From: Tetrapyrgos nigripes
Lineage: Eukaryota; Basidiomycota; Agaricomycetes; Agaricales; Campanellaceae
Assembly (NCBI GenBank): GCA_013368315.1
Contig: JAACJM010000040.1
Coordinates: 248,001 to 312,000 of the forward strand
Reading direction: 5' to 3'
Length of the DNA stretch: 64,000 bases
The translations under genes were made by a program, and so were the position numbers. This document shows, in pieces, positions 45,161-58,412 of the stretch. A model generated the notes under the pieces. The model made no database searches. It had not been told where the DNA came from and saw only the letters and a list, made by a program, of their open reading frames with translations. The first letter of the stretch is position 1; every line of letters begins with the position of its first letter.

Positions 45161-46449
45161 TTACACGCTTTTCAGGTACTCATTCTGCTTGCTTAAAGGC
45201 CCAGTATATGGATATTTTTCTTTCCAATGCTTCGCTATCGCGTCTCTCCTGGCTACCCACACATCTGGTTTCTGTGAGATATATTCCATGAATCTGATAA
45301 CTGCGTCAGTAAGTCTCCAATCAATTGTTGAAGTAACCTACTTCTGAAGACAACGGAACCGACCAGGACGACCAATTATACGATTGTGTAGACTGAGCGG
45401 GAAAAGGCTCAGATTCGCTCAGATCTCAAGTATACTGAATGGCTCACCCAATGGTCATCATCTTGGGTCTTCCCTCAACGCCCTCTTGATACAAGTAGTC
45501 GAAAGTTTCTTTCATGTGCCAGAGGAAGTCATTTGAAGTCGCCCATCCAGAACCTTGACATAGGAAACGGTGATCATTGCAGTCCAGACTGTAGGGTACT
45601 ATCAAAAGGCCTTCGTCCTTTACTCCCTCGCTTGCCAATGGACTTTCTACCCAATACTACACACCTGGTCAGTTTTTTCTGTTCATTGCGCATAAAAGAC
45701 CTGACACACCGGTAGATCGTCAGCATAGCTATCCGAACTATACAAGAGAGGCAACTTTCGCTTGTGGTGTTCTCTCGCGATGAGACGCTTGCTCTGGTTG
45801 CTTCCTCTTCCCAGAAACCATCCAGCTGGAACGTTATCATCACCCGTCAAACGTTGCAGCCGATCTATCGCTTCAGCAACATGTTTCGCCTCTTCCTCGG
45901 GTTGCATGTCTGCATATGACCGCCATCGATTCCCATGGCTACATATTTCGTGCCCAAGCTCTGGTAGCAGCTTTGCATACTGAGGTGCTACCTCCAAAGC
46001 CCGAGCTACTGCGAACGTCGTGAATTTGTAACCATATTTCTCGAACAATCGAATAATACGCGGAAGACCTTGACGGACACCATACTCAAACTGCAACCAT
46101 AAGTCAGTAACGTCCTCCAGAACAAGTCTACCGCACTCACCATGGTCTCCAATTGCTGATCGCGCTTGCCCTTCAAAGGAGCCTTGTGAAAGGCCTCATG
46201 AAGATACCCTTCCGAATACTCGTCTCCGTTGGCCAACGAACTTTCACCGCCTCTAAAGACCTTCCAGCGTCAATTCATGACGTAGAAAATGACCAGGGCT
46301 ATCTGCACGTACTCTTCAAAATTAATCACAAAGTTGACTGCGATTTTGGCGCCATTTGGCCAGCAATCCGCTGGAGTATCCCAACCGTATCCAATGAAAT
46401 CGCGCTCTGGAAGGAAAGCTGGGCACTCGGGAGTTTCGTTCATGGTCAT
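45161..46449 (-). CDS. PuuE-type allantoinase / polysaccharide deacetylase family, paralog 1
   Basis: ATG at 46449, TAA at 45161. The opening F-L-P-E-R-D-F-I-G-Y-G and A-K-I-A-V-N-F-V-I-N-F-E-E-G-G-E (the last part joined across a GTACGT...TTTAG intron) are the signature of cofactor-independent allantoinases related to bacterial PuuE, which belong to the NodB/CE4 fold. Later blocks: F-E-Y-G-V-R-Q-G, G-H-E-I-C-S-H-G-N-R-W, Y-S-S-D-S-Y-A-D-D-L-P, V-I/V-P-Y-S-L-D-C-N-D and L-H-N-R-I-I-G-R-P-G-R. At least six introns. The family converts allantoin to allantoate in purine breakdown; a sugar-deacetylase role is the alternative. Divergent from a closely similar paralog. Confidence 0.85.
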
Positions 46450-46752
46450 TGATCAAGTGCGTGTTCGGAGACTTGATGTTATAAGTTGAATACAACTTCG
46501 AAACCCTGTTCCTTATCTCTCCGTGCCTACATGTCATCTTGGCGGCACTTTTAAGGCTGCTTAAACCTTTCTAGCGGCGTTAGGCTTTTTAGGATTCTTC
46601 TTCTCGAGAAGCACTTTTGTTGGAGGCTCTTCCCATCCTACCGGCAGGCACATCGGTCTTATCTCCCATGATGCCAACATCACTCAATATTCCTCAGACC
46701 CGTGGCATTTTAAGACTTGAGGTTGCCCGATCCTTGCTTCCACCGTTTCGAC
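46450..46752. promoter_or_regulatory. Shared promoter region of the two allantoinase paralogs
   Basis: 303 bp separate the two ATGs. It includes TTTTAAGGCTGC on the left side and TTTTAAGACTTGAGG on the right, in similar positions to each start. No confirmed factor site. Confidence 0.45.
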
Positions 46753-48096
46753 ATGCCTTCAGCTACCAAGTATTCGGAGTATCTTCCTGAACGTCCTTTG
46801 GTTGGGTATGGGATGGATCAGCCTGACCCACACTGGCCAGGAGGTGCTAAGATTGCCGTATCATTTGTGAGTACTGTGTGGTTAACTATCTGTAACAAAG
46901 CGAACTCACTGGATTTTCTAGGTGATAAACTGGGAAGAAGGTGGTGAGCGTAACATCCTCGAAGGGGATTCTGGTTCAGGTATGATCGTCATTCTTTCTC
47001 TTCGCGCCATGTTCAATAGACTCACATTTCACAGAAACCTTCATCATTGAGCATTTGACCAGACCTTCACGTATTGGTGGAAGAGACGACATGACCGAAT
47101 CCGAATTTGAGTACGGCGGCCGCGCAGGTTTACCACGTTTAATGCGTCTCTTTAAGAAGTAGGTCTCGAGTCCATCGAAGTACATACCCATGATCGTATC
47201 TAGCACACTTTACCTGCAGATACAACTTCAAAAGCACTATCTACACGGTAGCTGCGGCTCTTGAGCGTGCACCGTATCTCGGGCCCATGCTTGTCGCGCA
47301 AGGTCATGAAATTGCATCACACGGGGACCGATGGATCAACTCCATGGCCATGTCGCCCGAAGAAGAGGAGGAACATATGCATCAAGCCATTGATCGTTTG
47401 CAGAAGTACACTGGCGACCCCAATGTACCTAGGGGATGGATGATCGGACGGCGTAGTAATGCAAGCCCGAGGCTGTATTGTCGAGCAGCGAAGGAGAGAG
47501 GTCTGGAGTTCCTCTATAGTTCTGATAGCTATGGGGACGATCTACCGGTGAGTACTAGTTGTCCAGCTTGTGACTCCATTGCTCACAATATAGCCGTACA
47601 GTACTGGCTTGAAAGTCCACTTGCGTCTGAGGGTGAACCCGACGAAGGCATGCTCGTAATCCCGTATAGCTTGTACGTCCATTTGTCTGAGTCCATTAAT
47701 TGATCTGATGGCACCTTTCCGCGTGTACAGGGACTGCAATGACTTTCGTTTCGTAGTTCCGGGTTCTGGCTGGTCATCTGGTGAAGATTTCTACAACCAT
47801 CTGGTGAGTTGATTGTTTCTCTTGCTCCTCGTGATTTTTCATCCGTTTTATCGGCGCAGGTGGATACTTTTGATGTCCTATACGAGGAAGGTTTAGAAGG
47901 CCGAGCCAAAATGATGTCGGTTGGTCTGCATAATCGTTGTGTTGGACGACCGGGTCGGCTGGCCGCGGTGGAAAAGTTCATGCAGTACATCTCCACAAAA
48001 GAAGGAGTGTGGGTAGCCAGAAGAGACGAGATTGCGAGGCACTGGCGAGAGAAGTTTCCATACACCGTGGAGAGATGCCAAGGGCGAATGCTGTAG
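46753..48096 (+). CDS. PuuE-type allantoinase / polysaccharide deacetylase family, paralog 2
   Basis: ATG 46753 to TAG 48094-48096. Begins Y-L-P-E-R-P-L-V-G-Y-G, then A-K-I-A-V-S-F joined across an intron to V-I-N-W-E-E-G-G-E-R-N. Continues with F-E-Y-G-G-R-A-G, G-H-E-I-A-S-H-G-D-R-W, Y-S-S-D-S-Y-G-D-D-L-P, V-I-P-Y-S-L-D-C-N-D-F-R-F and L-H-N-R-C-V-G-R-P-G-R. These blocks match PuuE-type allantoinases across the whole length of about 310-330 residues. It lies beside an NCS1 permease and back-to-back with its paralog, which supports a role in purine or allantoin use. Introns are short and canonical; no lesion seen. Confidence 0.88.
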
Positions 48097-48106
48097 GCAA
48101 AATGTA

Positions 48107-48162
48107 GGCAATCTACGTCAGGGTTTGTGTTATCGGCAATCTGCGTCAGGGTTTGTGCTATC
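48107..48162. repeat. Two tandem 28-bp repeats after allantoinase paralog 2
   Basis: GGCAATCT(A/G)CGTCAGGG followed by TTTGTG(T/C)TATC, repeated twice head-to-tail immediately after the stop codon, hence probably in the 3' UTR. Confidence 0.7.
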
Positions 48163-48364
48163 GGCGATTGTTCAAGGCTTCTCTCGAAAATTGAAAACAA
48201 CCTTCAATTACTTCATTACAAGATCATGTGTTCTGCAGCCCATGGTCATCGCCGATATCCCAGGAGGCTGTGAGAGGCTGTGAGCTACTGCACCTGTTGA
48301 TCACACCGTGACCTAAAGAAGTGCGCATTTCCGTGTATAGCATAGAGCAACGTGAAAATAACTG

Positions 48365-50945
48365 TTAGGAGACGTAAACAGTTGCCTCTTTTTCATCGCT
48401 GCAATTTGAAGCACTAGTTTTCCTCTCCAAATCCCCTAGTTCCTTTTCTCTCTCCTCAGTGTCCAACTCATCTGCAAACTTCTCGAAACGCTGCCCGCCG
48501 ATTCGTTCTTGCATCGAGGAGCTAAGGGGCCAGATCCAGTAAGAATAGTAATACATCGCCGCAGTGATGCAGTAGGTCAGAAGGAATCTACAAATGACGA
48601 GGAGACGAGAAGGGAAGATCAGTATGGGACTTTAGTCAGTTATCATTCATACCACTGTGAGACGAAATGGGCAGAAACGTACGAGATGTTATTGAGGCGT
48701 TTTGCATCTAGAGAGACGTTCACAGCAGTAGAGATGCTTGAGGCGAATCTGTATCCGAGAAATCGCATCCGAATAAATATATATAGATGGTAAAGATAGG
48801 AAGAATGGTTCTTTCGACGACTTACCCAGGCAAACAAGGAATTAGTGAGAGGACGGTCACTATTGGGGCTCGAACGTTCCAACCCTGGGTTACATATAGA
48901 TGGGATCCGAAGAAGAGAAGGCGGAGCGTATTATAAGCGAGCTTATCTTCAGTATTGGAGCGTAAACTCTTACCCCATGGTACCAATAGTTTCCTTGGGG
49001 AGTGCCGTTGTAAAGTTCTTTAGTGATAATATTGCCACGTTGGATGAAACTGGAGATACCTTCGTCAGTTGAAGCGAGAGGAAACCAATACAAAGGCTCA
49101 CTAGTAATCAACACACAAGATAGCAGCACCAGGAGCCAACCAATACCCATACCCAGTCAAAAACGCCAGGAAGGTGGTCCCGTCTTTCAGGATCTTCCAC
49201 GGAACGATAGCTAGACCGAGTAGGCAACATATGAATTGTCCTCGTTTGATAGTCATGTACTTTGGCCAGAGAGCCGTTACGTCGGATCCGAAAGGAAGAC
49301 ACTACGCAGTCATTTATAGGACAGGAAACAGGAGAAGTCGAAAGCAAAACGCACATTCGTTGATAAATTGACAGCGATCAAAGCGAGAGCCATACTTCCA
49401 GCCGCAAGGAAAACACCGAACCTCGCTCCTCTATTATCCGGATACTGGTCAAGCATTGTTTGTGTGACATCCCACAGATTCCAGAGCGGTTCGCCAAACA
49501 ACTCCCTGGAAGCCGAAGCGACGAGGATACCATAGAGTCCCGGAAGAGCGGATGCCAAAGGATACATGAGTACTTGACCCCAAAATTGATCGGCTGGTCT
49601 TCTGGCATAGCGAGCTATATCAGCCTGGTTGACTGTTAGAGAAGAAACAGTGCCAAAGCCGGCGTTGAAAGCTTGCATCCAGAGCCAAGCACGAGTGGTA
49701 CTGGATATGCCGGTATCGGATTCGTGAGCAAAGTGGACACCACCATTCTTGTGCATCCACCAGCCGAGAATTCCGTGCATTGCGATGAACTTGATAAAGA
49801 CATCAACCAGAGTTGGTAAGGGATAGAAGAGGGAGGACCAGACGTACCACAATGATTGACTTGACGAGGTAAAACCATTTCAAATCGCGAGGATGGACGA
49901 GGGTAAAGCATTGGACTAAAAGTACCTCATTAGGAGCGCCGTCTAACGCATATTTCAAGAATACTCACAAACGAACCAAGCGATGATAACTGTCAGACAA
50001 AGATTAGTAGGAGAGAAAATTTTTTGGAATCGACATACGCACAGCACACCATTTGCCGAGTGGTAATCCCTGCATCCTCAGGAATCGTGTTTGGGACATT
50101 TGTCCATTGAGGCCAGATGCACTGTAAGCAGACATCTACGAGACGGCCTGCATAGAACGTATTGACACCATTCCAAATGACCTGGAGAACGTATGTTTGA
50201 ATAGCACCCAGCTCAGGTTCCTAGACTTACACAAACGATGGCTCTGAGAAGAGGACTTAGGGCGTTGATGCTAATAGAAAAGGAAACGTCTACACACCTC
50301 ATGATAACGGCCACGTAGCTGCCCCACATGCCCCAAGAGGAGCGGGCACATACCGGAAACCCAATGTGATACCTAGCCGCCATCCGGCCATTGGCGACGA
50401 TCATAAACGTCTGTCAAATATTTGAGAAGTGAGATTGAATGAACCAGCCCTGCAGTTGTGGAAACATACTCCAATGATATGAGAAACGTTCAAGGCAAGC
50501 CATGCTTGCCACCAGGTAAGTCCCAAGGCGACTGTCGCGCTTCCAGCTGTCCAGGCACTCTGAGAAACAAATATACGTGCTGAGACTTGGAGTTGGCTGA
50601 GAGAATGTATTTTACGTACTGCATTGGCTGCATGAGCTGCCCAGAACGACGCAAAAACCCAAGCTGTCCATTTCCGTTCCTTTGGAGGTGTAGGATCAAG
50701 ACTGTTGAAAGAGATATATATGAGCGGGTGCAGATTGACGAAGGATATACAAGGAAGCGTACTCGTGATTACTCCATTGATGACCTATCGGAGTCGACCA
50801 AATTCTGAGATTTCTGTCTTAAGAGAAGATAAATTAGAACTGCACCTTCGGTGACGATTTGGTCCTGAGGAACTTGAACGGCTGCCTTAATGTTGTCCCA
50901 AGAACACAAGGACTCTTTCACTCTGGACAGGCGAGAGGCGGCCAT
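48365..50945 (-). CDS. NCS1-family nucleobase/allantoin permease
   Basis: ATG at 50945, TAA at 48365, about ten short introns. Recognisable NCS1 blocks: E-R-K-W-T-A-W-V-F-A-S-F-W, S-A-W-T-A-G-S, L-G-L-T-W-W-Q-A, A-R-Y-H-I-G-F-P-V, S-S-W-G-M-W-G-S-Y, I-W-N-G-V, then F-N-A-G-F-G-T-V-S-S-L-T-V-N-Q-A-D-I-A-R-Y-A, and I-A-V-N-L-S-T-N. Ends with a cytosolic, charged tail. NCS1 carriers such as Fur4 and Dal4 import uracil, allantoin, uridine or purines with protons through the plasma membrane with 12 helices. Position next to two allantoinase-like genes favours allantoin or a purine as substrate (inference). Intact by eye. Confidence 0.88.
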
Positions 50946-51862
50946 GACGGAGGGACAGAAGACCTTAAAATCTGCCTATCTTTATTCTGTTATCATGAGA
51001 ACATTAGAAATTTTAGTCGTCCTAGGGTTGGTTTATCTAAATGGTAGTAGGAGTGAAAGGCACGGTTACGGCACGGTTAGCGCATTTCACCGAATTGGCT
51101 CACATCTCGCCCACATCTTGCCCACTTACATACCACTACTGAATGTGTACCAAGAATATCTACGCCCACACGGAAACTCGCGCCTATATTGACTTCTACC
51201 TGGATTCGACTTGGATTCGACGCTGGAATAACAACATATTTTCCACAGGGTTAGGTCATGTTGAGTTCCAGGTGGTCTCATCGCTCGAAACTGTCGACTA
51301 CAGTTGGCATCGCTTCAAACTACTAGGCTGGCGTTACGTCTAAATATGTGTATTTGAATATATTCCTTGGTCTCGACTCTCGAGCGTCTGACATCGCGAA
51401 GATATTTATCGTCTGTTGATTGTTCTGAGCTTGTTTTGACCCTTGACTTGAATAAAACTGACGAATACGTATAGCAAGGGGTCTAACTTTGCGTCGTCTT
51501 TGACGCGTTTCACGTACTTATACTACCTCCACAGGGATGTAACCATACTATCTGAGTGAAATAGATTTGAGCTCATTGACATTTTGCGTCAATGGCACAG
51601 TGTGATAACACCGTCCGAAGCGGAAGGGCTGTTGTTGACATCCACCATCATTGATCAAGCTTCGATCAAGCCCTGCTCCTACTCTACAATCTTCAGCGCT
51701 TCAGCTCGCAACAAAGGTGAGAGAGCTGTATATCGGCCAAGATGTTAACTACCGCAGCATCATTGATCATCCACTGGATCACCGTGAAACCTATTGACAT
51801 CCCGAGCACCCATAAATGACTTGGTGTTGGCGCTAAATTCTATACTTTCGACCTCTTTCATC
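50946..51862. other. Intergenic region
   Basis: Upstream of the permease on one side and the membrane-protein gene on the other. No supported gene or RNA. Short frames at 50890-51192 run antisense to, and beyond, the permease first exon and are not convincing. Confidence 0.4.
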
Positions 51863-54816
51863 ATGCCAGACGACGAGAAGAAGAGTTCAAACCCGAGTCA
51901 ACCGCCTCTACATCCACCGAGTCCACGTAGAAGTCCCAACTCTGTCCTGCGATGCTGTCTCTGGATTGGAGGGCTTATTGCTCTAGTAATCGGCGGCTTC
52001 GTTCTATACTTTGGCTATCGTACCATAGGCGCGCTCTATCGATTCACAGCGAATCCTCACCAACATCTATATCAAAACCAGACGCTATCTCAAGTGTCCA
52101 ACAGAAGCTCAGTGGTTCAGCCATTGATTGGCAAGGAACAGACTTTTGATATTGCAGTCAGCTTGTGGATCAGAGGGACAAAAGAGGAAGAGGAAGCTTG
52201 GAGAGCTAGCCAGGACGATTTTGAGGATGTGGAGTTGGATACGTCCGAGCCGCTCAGGTTCTTCCAAACAATCGCAAAACCCAATTTGGGCTCTCAGAAC
52301 AAAATAAACTTGCAAATCGGACACGACGAGGAAGACTTTTTACGCGGGGACAAAAGATTGTTGTACCATCCGTTGTATTCCGACATTCTTTTTCATGGAC
52401 TGCGTCCCTCTGACAAGCACATCACTGCGAGCATAAACTTCAGCTTGCCAACCGAGAAATTGTGAGTACTTAATAACCATTTAGTCGTTCCATTTTACTT
52501 ATCCCTTTCTTGCAAACCAGCCGTGAAGCCCAGTTGCATGAAACTGACCTTCTCAGCACATTCGTCTTGATACCGACGTCGCCTTCTCTGATGGATTCCA
52601 TGGTCAACTTTTCTAGCTGGAAACCCGACCAAGTTTTATCCAAATATCCTTTATATCGTACATGGCCGTACGTCGTCTTTTCGCTCGGTGACACGTAGCT
52701 TTCCTTGACTGATGCATTTCTTAGGTTCCCTATGGGCTCCGGATACGAACGAGAGAAAACTATGGCGGATTTGGCGCTGGAGTCTTTTGGACTCCAGGCT
52801 CCTCTAATTCAGTTTCATGATATTCCATCGCGCTGTCCCTCGACACCCAGTAATGAGTCGAAGGATGGTGATATGGAAACCGAACCAAAAACCGAAGCAG
52901 AAGAAGCCAATATGCTTGTGGATGTCAATGGCAATTTCGATATCTCGTCGTTCGCGAAAAAGATGAAATCTTCAAGGACAGAAAAGCATCCTCATATCAC
53001 TACTTGGTACGATTCCTGCTTTACTATATTTCCTGTTGCGTTACTGACTCCAACTTCTCTGAAGGTCTCAACTCCGCTTGGTTGACGAGACGCGCATCAT
53101 GAATCTAGAAGCTTATAACAAGGCACACGAAAGTCTCAAAAAAACATCGGTATGTGGAATCCTTTTCTTCCCGTTCTCTCTTTCAAACAAACCCTACGAA
53201 AAAGCCGTACTGATCAGTGTCTTATGGCAGTGCGGTCAAGACCTCAAGGCGAACAGAGCCATTAAACCTCTTCGGACGCTTTGTAATCGGAATTATTTGA
53301 GGACTGGGAACATAGAGACTCGACTCGAGTTGGAGATAGAGGATGAGAATGAAAGCACTCATACGGAATGGGCATATGCCCCTTTCCTCATGAGAGATCA
53401 ACATACGTCGGGGCCAATGGTGAGTGTTTTTTCGCTCAGTCTGTTACTCTAATCTAACTCCATGTTCTGGGGCGTCTGGGGCGTCTAGGACTTGATACCT
53501 GTCCCTGTTCACCGAGAAAATTGCACAGGCAAGACTGTTTTCGACAACAATGCCAATAGTACTTCGACCTTCAACCTTACAGGTAAGGCTTTCTTCTCGC
53601 TCTACTCTCGTGTTGACTTATGCCATGTCATATGCATTGTCATTTAGATGCAGAATTCATGAACGTGACATGGCATATATCCTTCACTGGAAGAAGTCCA
53701 GCTAAAGCTCATTTTGGGGCGTTACTTGATTCTCCCCCTCTGACACGTGCTGTTAATCACAGCCAGAGTGATTACCAGAAAGTGGTAGATCAGGACACGG
53801 TGGAGTTCTGGAGTGAGTGTCGTCCTTCGCTGTGTTTGATGTGTCTGAATATTTTTTTGCTCACGTTTCTCCTTATTCTAGATAGTATTCGAGGAGTGCG
53901 TAAACCGGATGCCCATCCTCGGCGGCGGATCTTACTGGCAACTATCGAGTTAGTGGTGTCTTTCCATGGTTTGATTCTCAACTAACTTATTTTCAAGAAT
54001 GTCTGCCAGCGTTATATGGATGATAATGACATTCATATACTGGTACACCAGGGACAATACTGTGTACATCAGTATCCCTGGTACACTGTTCCTAGTCGCT
54101 TCGGAACTCTTCGCCGCCCTGGCAGACTTGATTGGAAAGGACCAGATTACAGTCTATGTTGTGACCATACTGCTGCTTGTACCCAGCGTATATTGGAAGC
54201 TGCGGACGGTATTGAGGATTGAGCTCGTTTGGAAGGGGTGGATTCCGACATTTAGAAGGATGCGTCCCTCGCATAGAGAACGAGCGAGTGAGAGGTTGGA
54301 TGCGACTACGAGTTGGACAGTCAGGTTGATGGTGAGTTGCATGGTTATCCAAAGCAAGCGTACGTCGATCGATTCTGAATCCAATCCAACCAACAGTTCT
54401 TCGGCTCTACCTTCCTGTTGCTCCTCATTTTCCGTGGAGACAGTCTACAACTACTCCAACCTCTACACCCGCCCTCCCCGGAAGAAGACTCTACCGAACG
54501 CCTAGAATGGTTAACCTCATTCCTCAGAAATCAGCTCCAATGGGCTCTATTTCTCACTGGCGTCTTGTCCCAAATCATACTCAACCACAAATCTCAACAT
54601 TTTGCTGGAGATTCCAAGGCTGCCGCCATTTCAATGTTTGTCAACAGGACGTGCGCTCTGATGAAGTATGTGCCTGCGCTAGTGGGGAGGTATGCTGCAA
54701 GAGAGGGTTTGTGGTTGCATCTGATTTTGAACGAATTAGTGTGTCTGGTAGTGACGTACCAAGCGGTGACACTCCCTGCGGTTGAACCGATTGGACCAGA
54801 TGAAGATGAAGACTGA
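51863..54816 (+). CDS. Large conserved-looking membrane protein of unknown function
   Basis: ATG 51863 to TGA 54814-54816 in about nine exons. One N-terminal hydrophobic anchor (L-W-I-G-G-L-I-A-L-V-I-G-G-F-V-L-Y-F), then a large region of roughly 400 residues with several N-x-S/T sites (N-R-S-S, N-F-S, N-A-N-S), suggesting a lumenal or extracellular side. The C-terminal third has about six hydrophobic helices (for example V-T-I-L-L-L-V-P-S-V-Y-W and G-S-T-F-L-L-L-L-I-F). It ends in a short acidic tail, D-E-D-E-D. I do not recognise a family. The overall plan, single anchor plus lumenal domain plus multi-helix C-terminus, is like CLPTM1 proteins, but I saw no diagnostic motif. Confidence 0.65.
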
Positions 54817-55123
54817 AAGGGATTTAGAGGCAAAGTGTAGTGTAGAATAAGTGTCCATGCGCTCCTTTTAGCTGTCTTGTTGTCCATTGTCCAACCATTG
54901 CTTGCCCCGCTGAACCAGTCCGTGGTTCCACGGAGAGTACCCGGGGGACCCTTTTCCGGCGCGGTGTATTCAATCTATCTATCTATCTGTCATGGAAAGC
55001 AAGTTTGGGCCTTGGTACCTCTCGGCACTAATGGCAATTGAGACACGTGAGATGGCCTGCCTATGTAAAAGCCGGCTAGTGTTGCCTGCCATCGTCCACA
55101 TCCCCACTGTACCTGGCGGCGAA

Positions 55124-58100
55124 ATGCTTGACCCAACGGCTCCTGAACCGCCTCCGGCGCCTATCTTACAACCTCCCCCCAAGCAGAAGCGCTCCAGTGT
55201 AGCGTGTAGGCGTTGTCGTCGTCTTCGAGCAAAATGTATCAAAGAAGAGGGTGATAGAGGTCTTTGTAGGGGATGTATTGACGCTGGTGTTCCCAACGAG
55301 TGTGAGTTCTTGCCGAGGGGTATGAGTGCCATTGACAGAGCAGTGAGTGATTACGCTTCGTGTCTGGCTAGTTCTGATACCTTTTTATCATAGCCCCGAC
55401 CAGCGGCGCGTCGAAAGAGACAAAGGCGGGATGTTTCACCAGATGGGTATGTCCATTCAGGCGTCAATTTTGTGATAAGCACTAAGATTAATTCTCTAAA
55501 AGTAGCCCGTCGTCGGTCACCGAAGGACCCAGCGGTTTACATGCGTATGTTTGTCCGCTCTTGTATGCGCATATCTGATTCTTAAATGTGGTGCAGAGGA
55601 CCCTTGGCTGCCTATGGCCATGCAGTCATAAATGGTTATTGCACTTGCTGCCGTCAAAACGTTCCTGTGCAGCCTCTCCAGTCACCAGTCACTTCGAATG
55701 CCGCCCATTCCAATCCACCTCCAGAGGAATTGTAAGACACATTTTTTCGATGAGACTTGTTTACTAACTCTTCCTAAAGATTACCTCCTCAAGCTGATCT
55801 CATTGAAGCATGTGAATGGTTTTTTTCTACATATTTCCAACTCGGTTCGTTATGTTCAGTCATCTACTTTTTGCCGTCTTAAATCTGTCGCAGGTTTCCT
55901 TCACAAGCCAAGCTTTATGCATACGCTCCTCACGTCACCTTCATCTCTCAGCCCGTTTCTTCTTCTTTCTATGTTATCAATATCAGCTCGTTTCACACCC
56001 TCATTGATCCAACGCTATGGCTCCGGACCAAATGCAGCCCAAGTATTTGCTAAGCGAGCACAAAAGCTCGCGGGAGAAGAACTTCTTGGCGCTACAACCC
56101 TCGAAAGAGCCCAAGGCTTCTTTTTGTGCAGTATCTGGAGCTGGGGTAGCGGGTACCGTGATAGAAGCTGGGTGAGTAGTATTTATTTCGTTTGAATAGC
56201 CTGATGAGAACTCTCACCTAGATATTCCTGGGTGTTGCTGCCCGCAGTAAGCTAGTCCTCTTCTGTCTTTTAACTTGTGCAAATTCCCATCATCTCGTAT
56301 ACAGTGATCTCTATCCTCAAATTATCTCAAGAGGAAACCTATTCGCTCCCTATTGATGCTAGCGTCGAGGATGTGATCAATGCAGAGGTCGCCCGCCGGA
56401 CCTGGTGGGTAATCTTCAGTAAGTCTTTGCACTACATATATGCGCCTTTTTTGCAGGTCTTTCTGATCAATCGACTCTACATCCATCAGTGAGCGACAAC
56501 CTGCTGAGCTCAGGGTGTGGACGCCCTATTTCATTCGATCTCGATAAAGTCACTATTCCGCTTCCACTGGACGAGGACCATTTTTATTTTGGTTATCAAG
56601 GTCCTACAACCGTTCTTCCAGGAACTCGTGCCAAGCCCCGCCTGCCTTCTGAAACAAACCCATCTCCACCGCATATTGACCCCCAGCTACAGCAGACCCA
56701 GAGAACTTTAAATGGGAACGGACATGGCGAAGAAGGTAGTGATGCCAACGGTTCAAGCAACGGCGGTGAACGTTCTCTCTACGGCAATCTCATCACGATC
56801 GCAGATATTTGGGCCCGAGTTGCTAGGAGTGCACTTCAGAGAGCCAAAGCGCCTTCACTAGCGGAAGGAATGTGTAATATGGCTCCGTGGATACCTGAAA
56901 GCGATTATTCTCAGCTCGTCAGGGAACTGGATGGCTGGGAAGCTACTCTGGGAAGTAGGCAGTCTTGGAGTTTGAGTAACTTGTTGGCGTATCAGAGTAA
57001 GAATCTGGATATGGTAAGTGGGGCTTCTCGTGTGGTCCGTTGTATATGTGCTGACAACTGTTCTTCCTTCTTACCCAGGGGTTTCGAGGTATCTTCCTCA
57101 TCATGCACCTTGCACATATCGTCATTCGAAGATCCTATCTGCCCATGATGGCACGAGACGTTCAAAGTGGTCAATCCTCCTCGCTTCGTGCGGGGAATGC
57201 ATCAGCCAATACGAATGCGAACAAGACTTCCATCGCGAATGGCAAAAATGTCAATGACCACGGTGACAGTCCCGTCAATGCCAGTGGTAGTGGACGAAGT
57301 GGCTACGTGTTCCCGGAAGGAATGACCCCTCAACCGCCTCCACCGAGGTTTTGGGAAACTATGGTGCATGATCTATTCGCGCATGCTTTAAAAGCGATTG
57401 ATCTAGTGAGGAGCTGGGTTCCAACTAGGCCGTTCGCAAGAGGGTGCACACCCATGATGGTGGGTCGTCTGTCTCATGTGAGTGTCATGTACACAATCTG
57501 ACCTCTCGAAATCTTGGTCCAGGGCTTTTCTCTCTTCATGGCTGGGTCGGTATTGATTTACCTGCGAAAATGGAAATGGCGTAAGCTCTTTCTTCGTCTC
57601 TCCAACTCATCGACACTGACACGGATTCATTACTCTCAGTCTGTCCTTCCCTTTATCCATACACCGAATCTGCCGTTCACCAAGCATTGGAAATGATTTT
57701 GGACATTGCTCAAATTTGGCCTTCCATGGGCCAAAGATGGCATTCTGGATTGTCTCAAGCAGCTGCTGCAGCCTTCGGTGCCAACAACCCCTTTTCAAAC
57801 GGTTCAAATCGTGACCGTGGTGTTGAGGGGTTAGGTCGTGCTGCAGAGGAAGACCTGAGTGTGGATGATAGGGATGGGATGTATAGGCACAAGAACATGG
57901 AAGAATCGCACTCTGAAGATGGCGATACGCCACCACCCAGAAGTATCAGTGCCGGTCTCAGCAATCGCAATCAAAGCCAGTCACCTACACTTCATCGGGA
58001 CCCTAGCAGTAGTGCAGTCGACCAAGGTAGAGATCGCTCAGCTTCCGTTTCTTCTTCGTCTGTCGCTCAACACACTGTGCCCTCAGCTCCACCACCAGGC

Positions 58101-58412
58101 CCGAGTCAAGCACATGATGCTCATATGTTGTATTCGTTAGCTGCTGCTGCGAGTATGGATCAAAAGAGGGGTGCTGCTGTTCATGACTATGACCATGGTC
58201 ATGGGCACGGACAAGGTACACATAGGCATGGACATGGAGCCATGTCCGGTCCTGGTGCTAGTGCAGGTTCCGCAATTCCAGCTTTTATACCCTCAGGACC
58301 CGCTGGCCCAGAACAGGCTCCTATCGACTGGAACAATTTCCAGACTGATATGGCTGTACTTTTGCAAGATGATACCCAGTTGGAGCACGGCGGAGATGGT
58401 TGGGCGTTTTGA
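55124..58412 (+). CDS. Zn2Cys6 transcription factor with fungal-specific TF domain
   Basis: A binuclear zinc cluster lies about 25 residues from the start (A-C-R-R-C-R-R-L-R-A-K-C, then C-R-G-C and N-E-C), followed by basic A-R-R-K-R-Q-R-R. The middle homology region typical of Gal4-type regulators is spread over several exons (G-F-L-H-K-P-S-F, S-I-W-S-W-G-S-G-Y, E-V-A-R-R-T-W-W-V-I-F, S-S-G-C-G-R-P-I-S-F). The C-terminus is low-complexity with a His/Gly-rich run (D-H-G-H-G-H-G-Q-G) and an acidic end. I chose ATG 55124 because it starts a proline-rich leader just ahead of the cluster; an upstream in-frame ATG at 54992 is an alternative. Nuclear DNA-binding regulator; target genes unknown. Confidence 0.85.
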
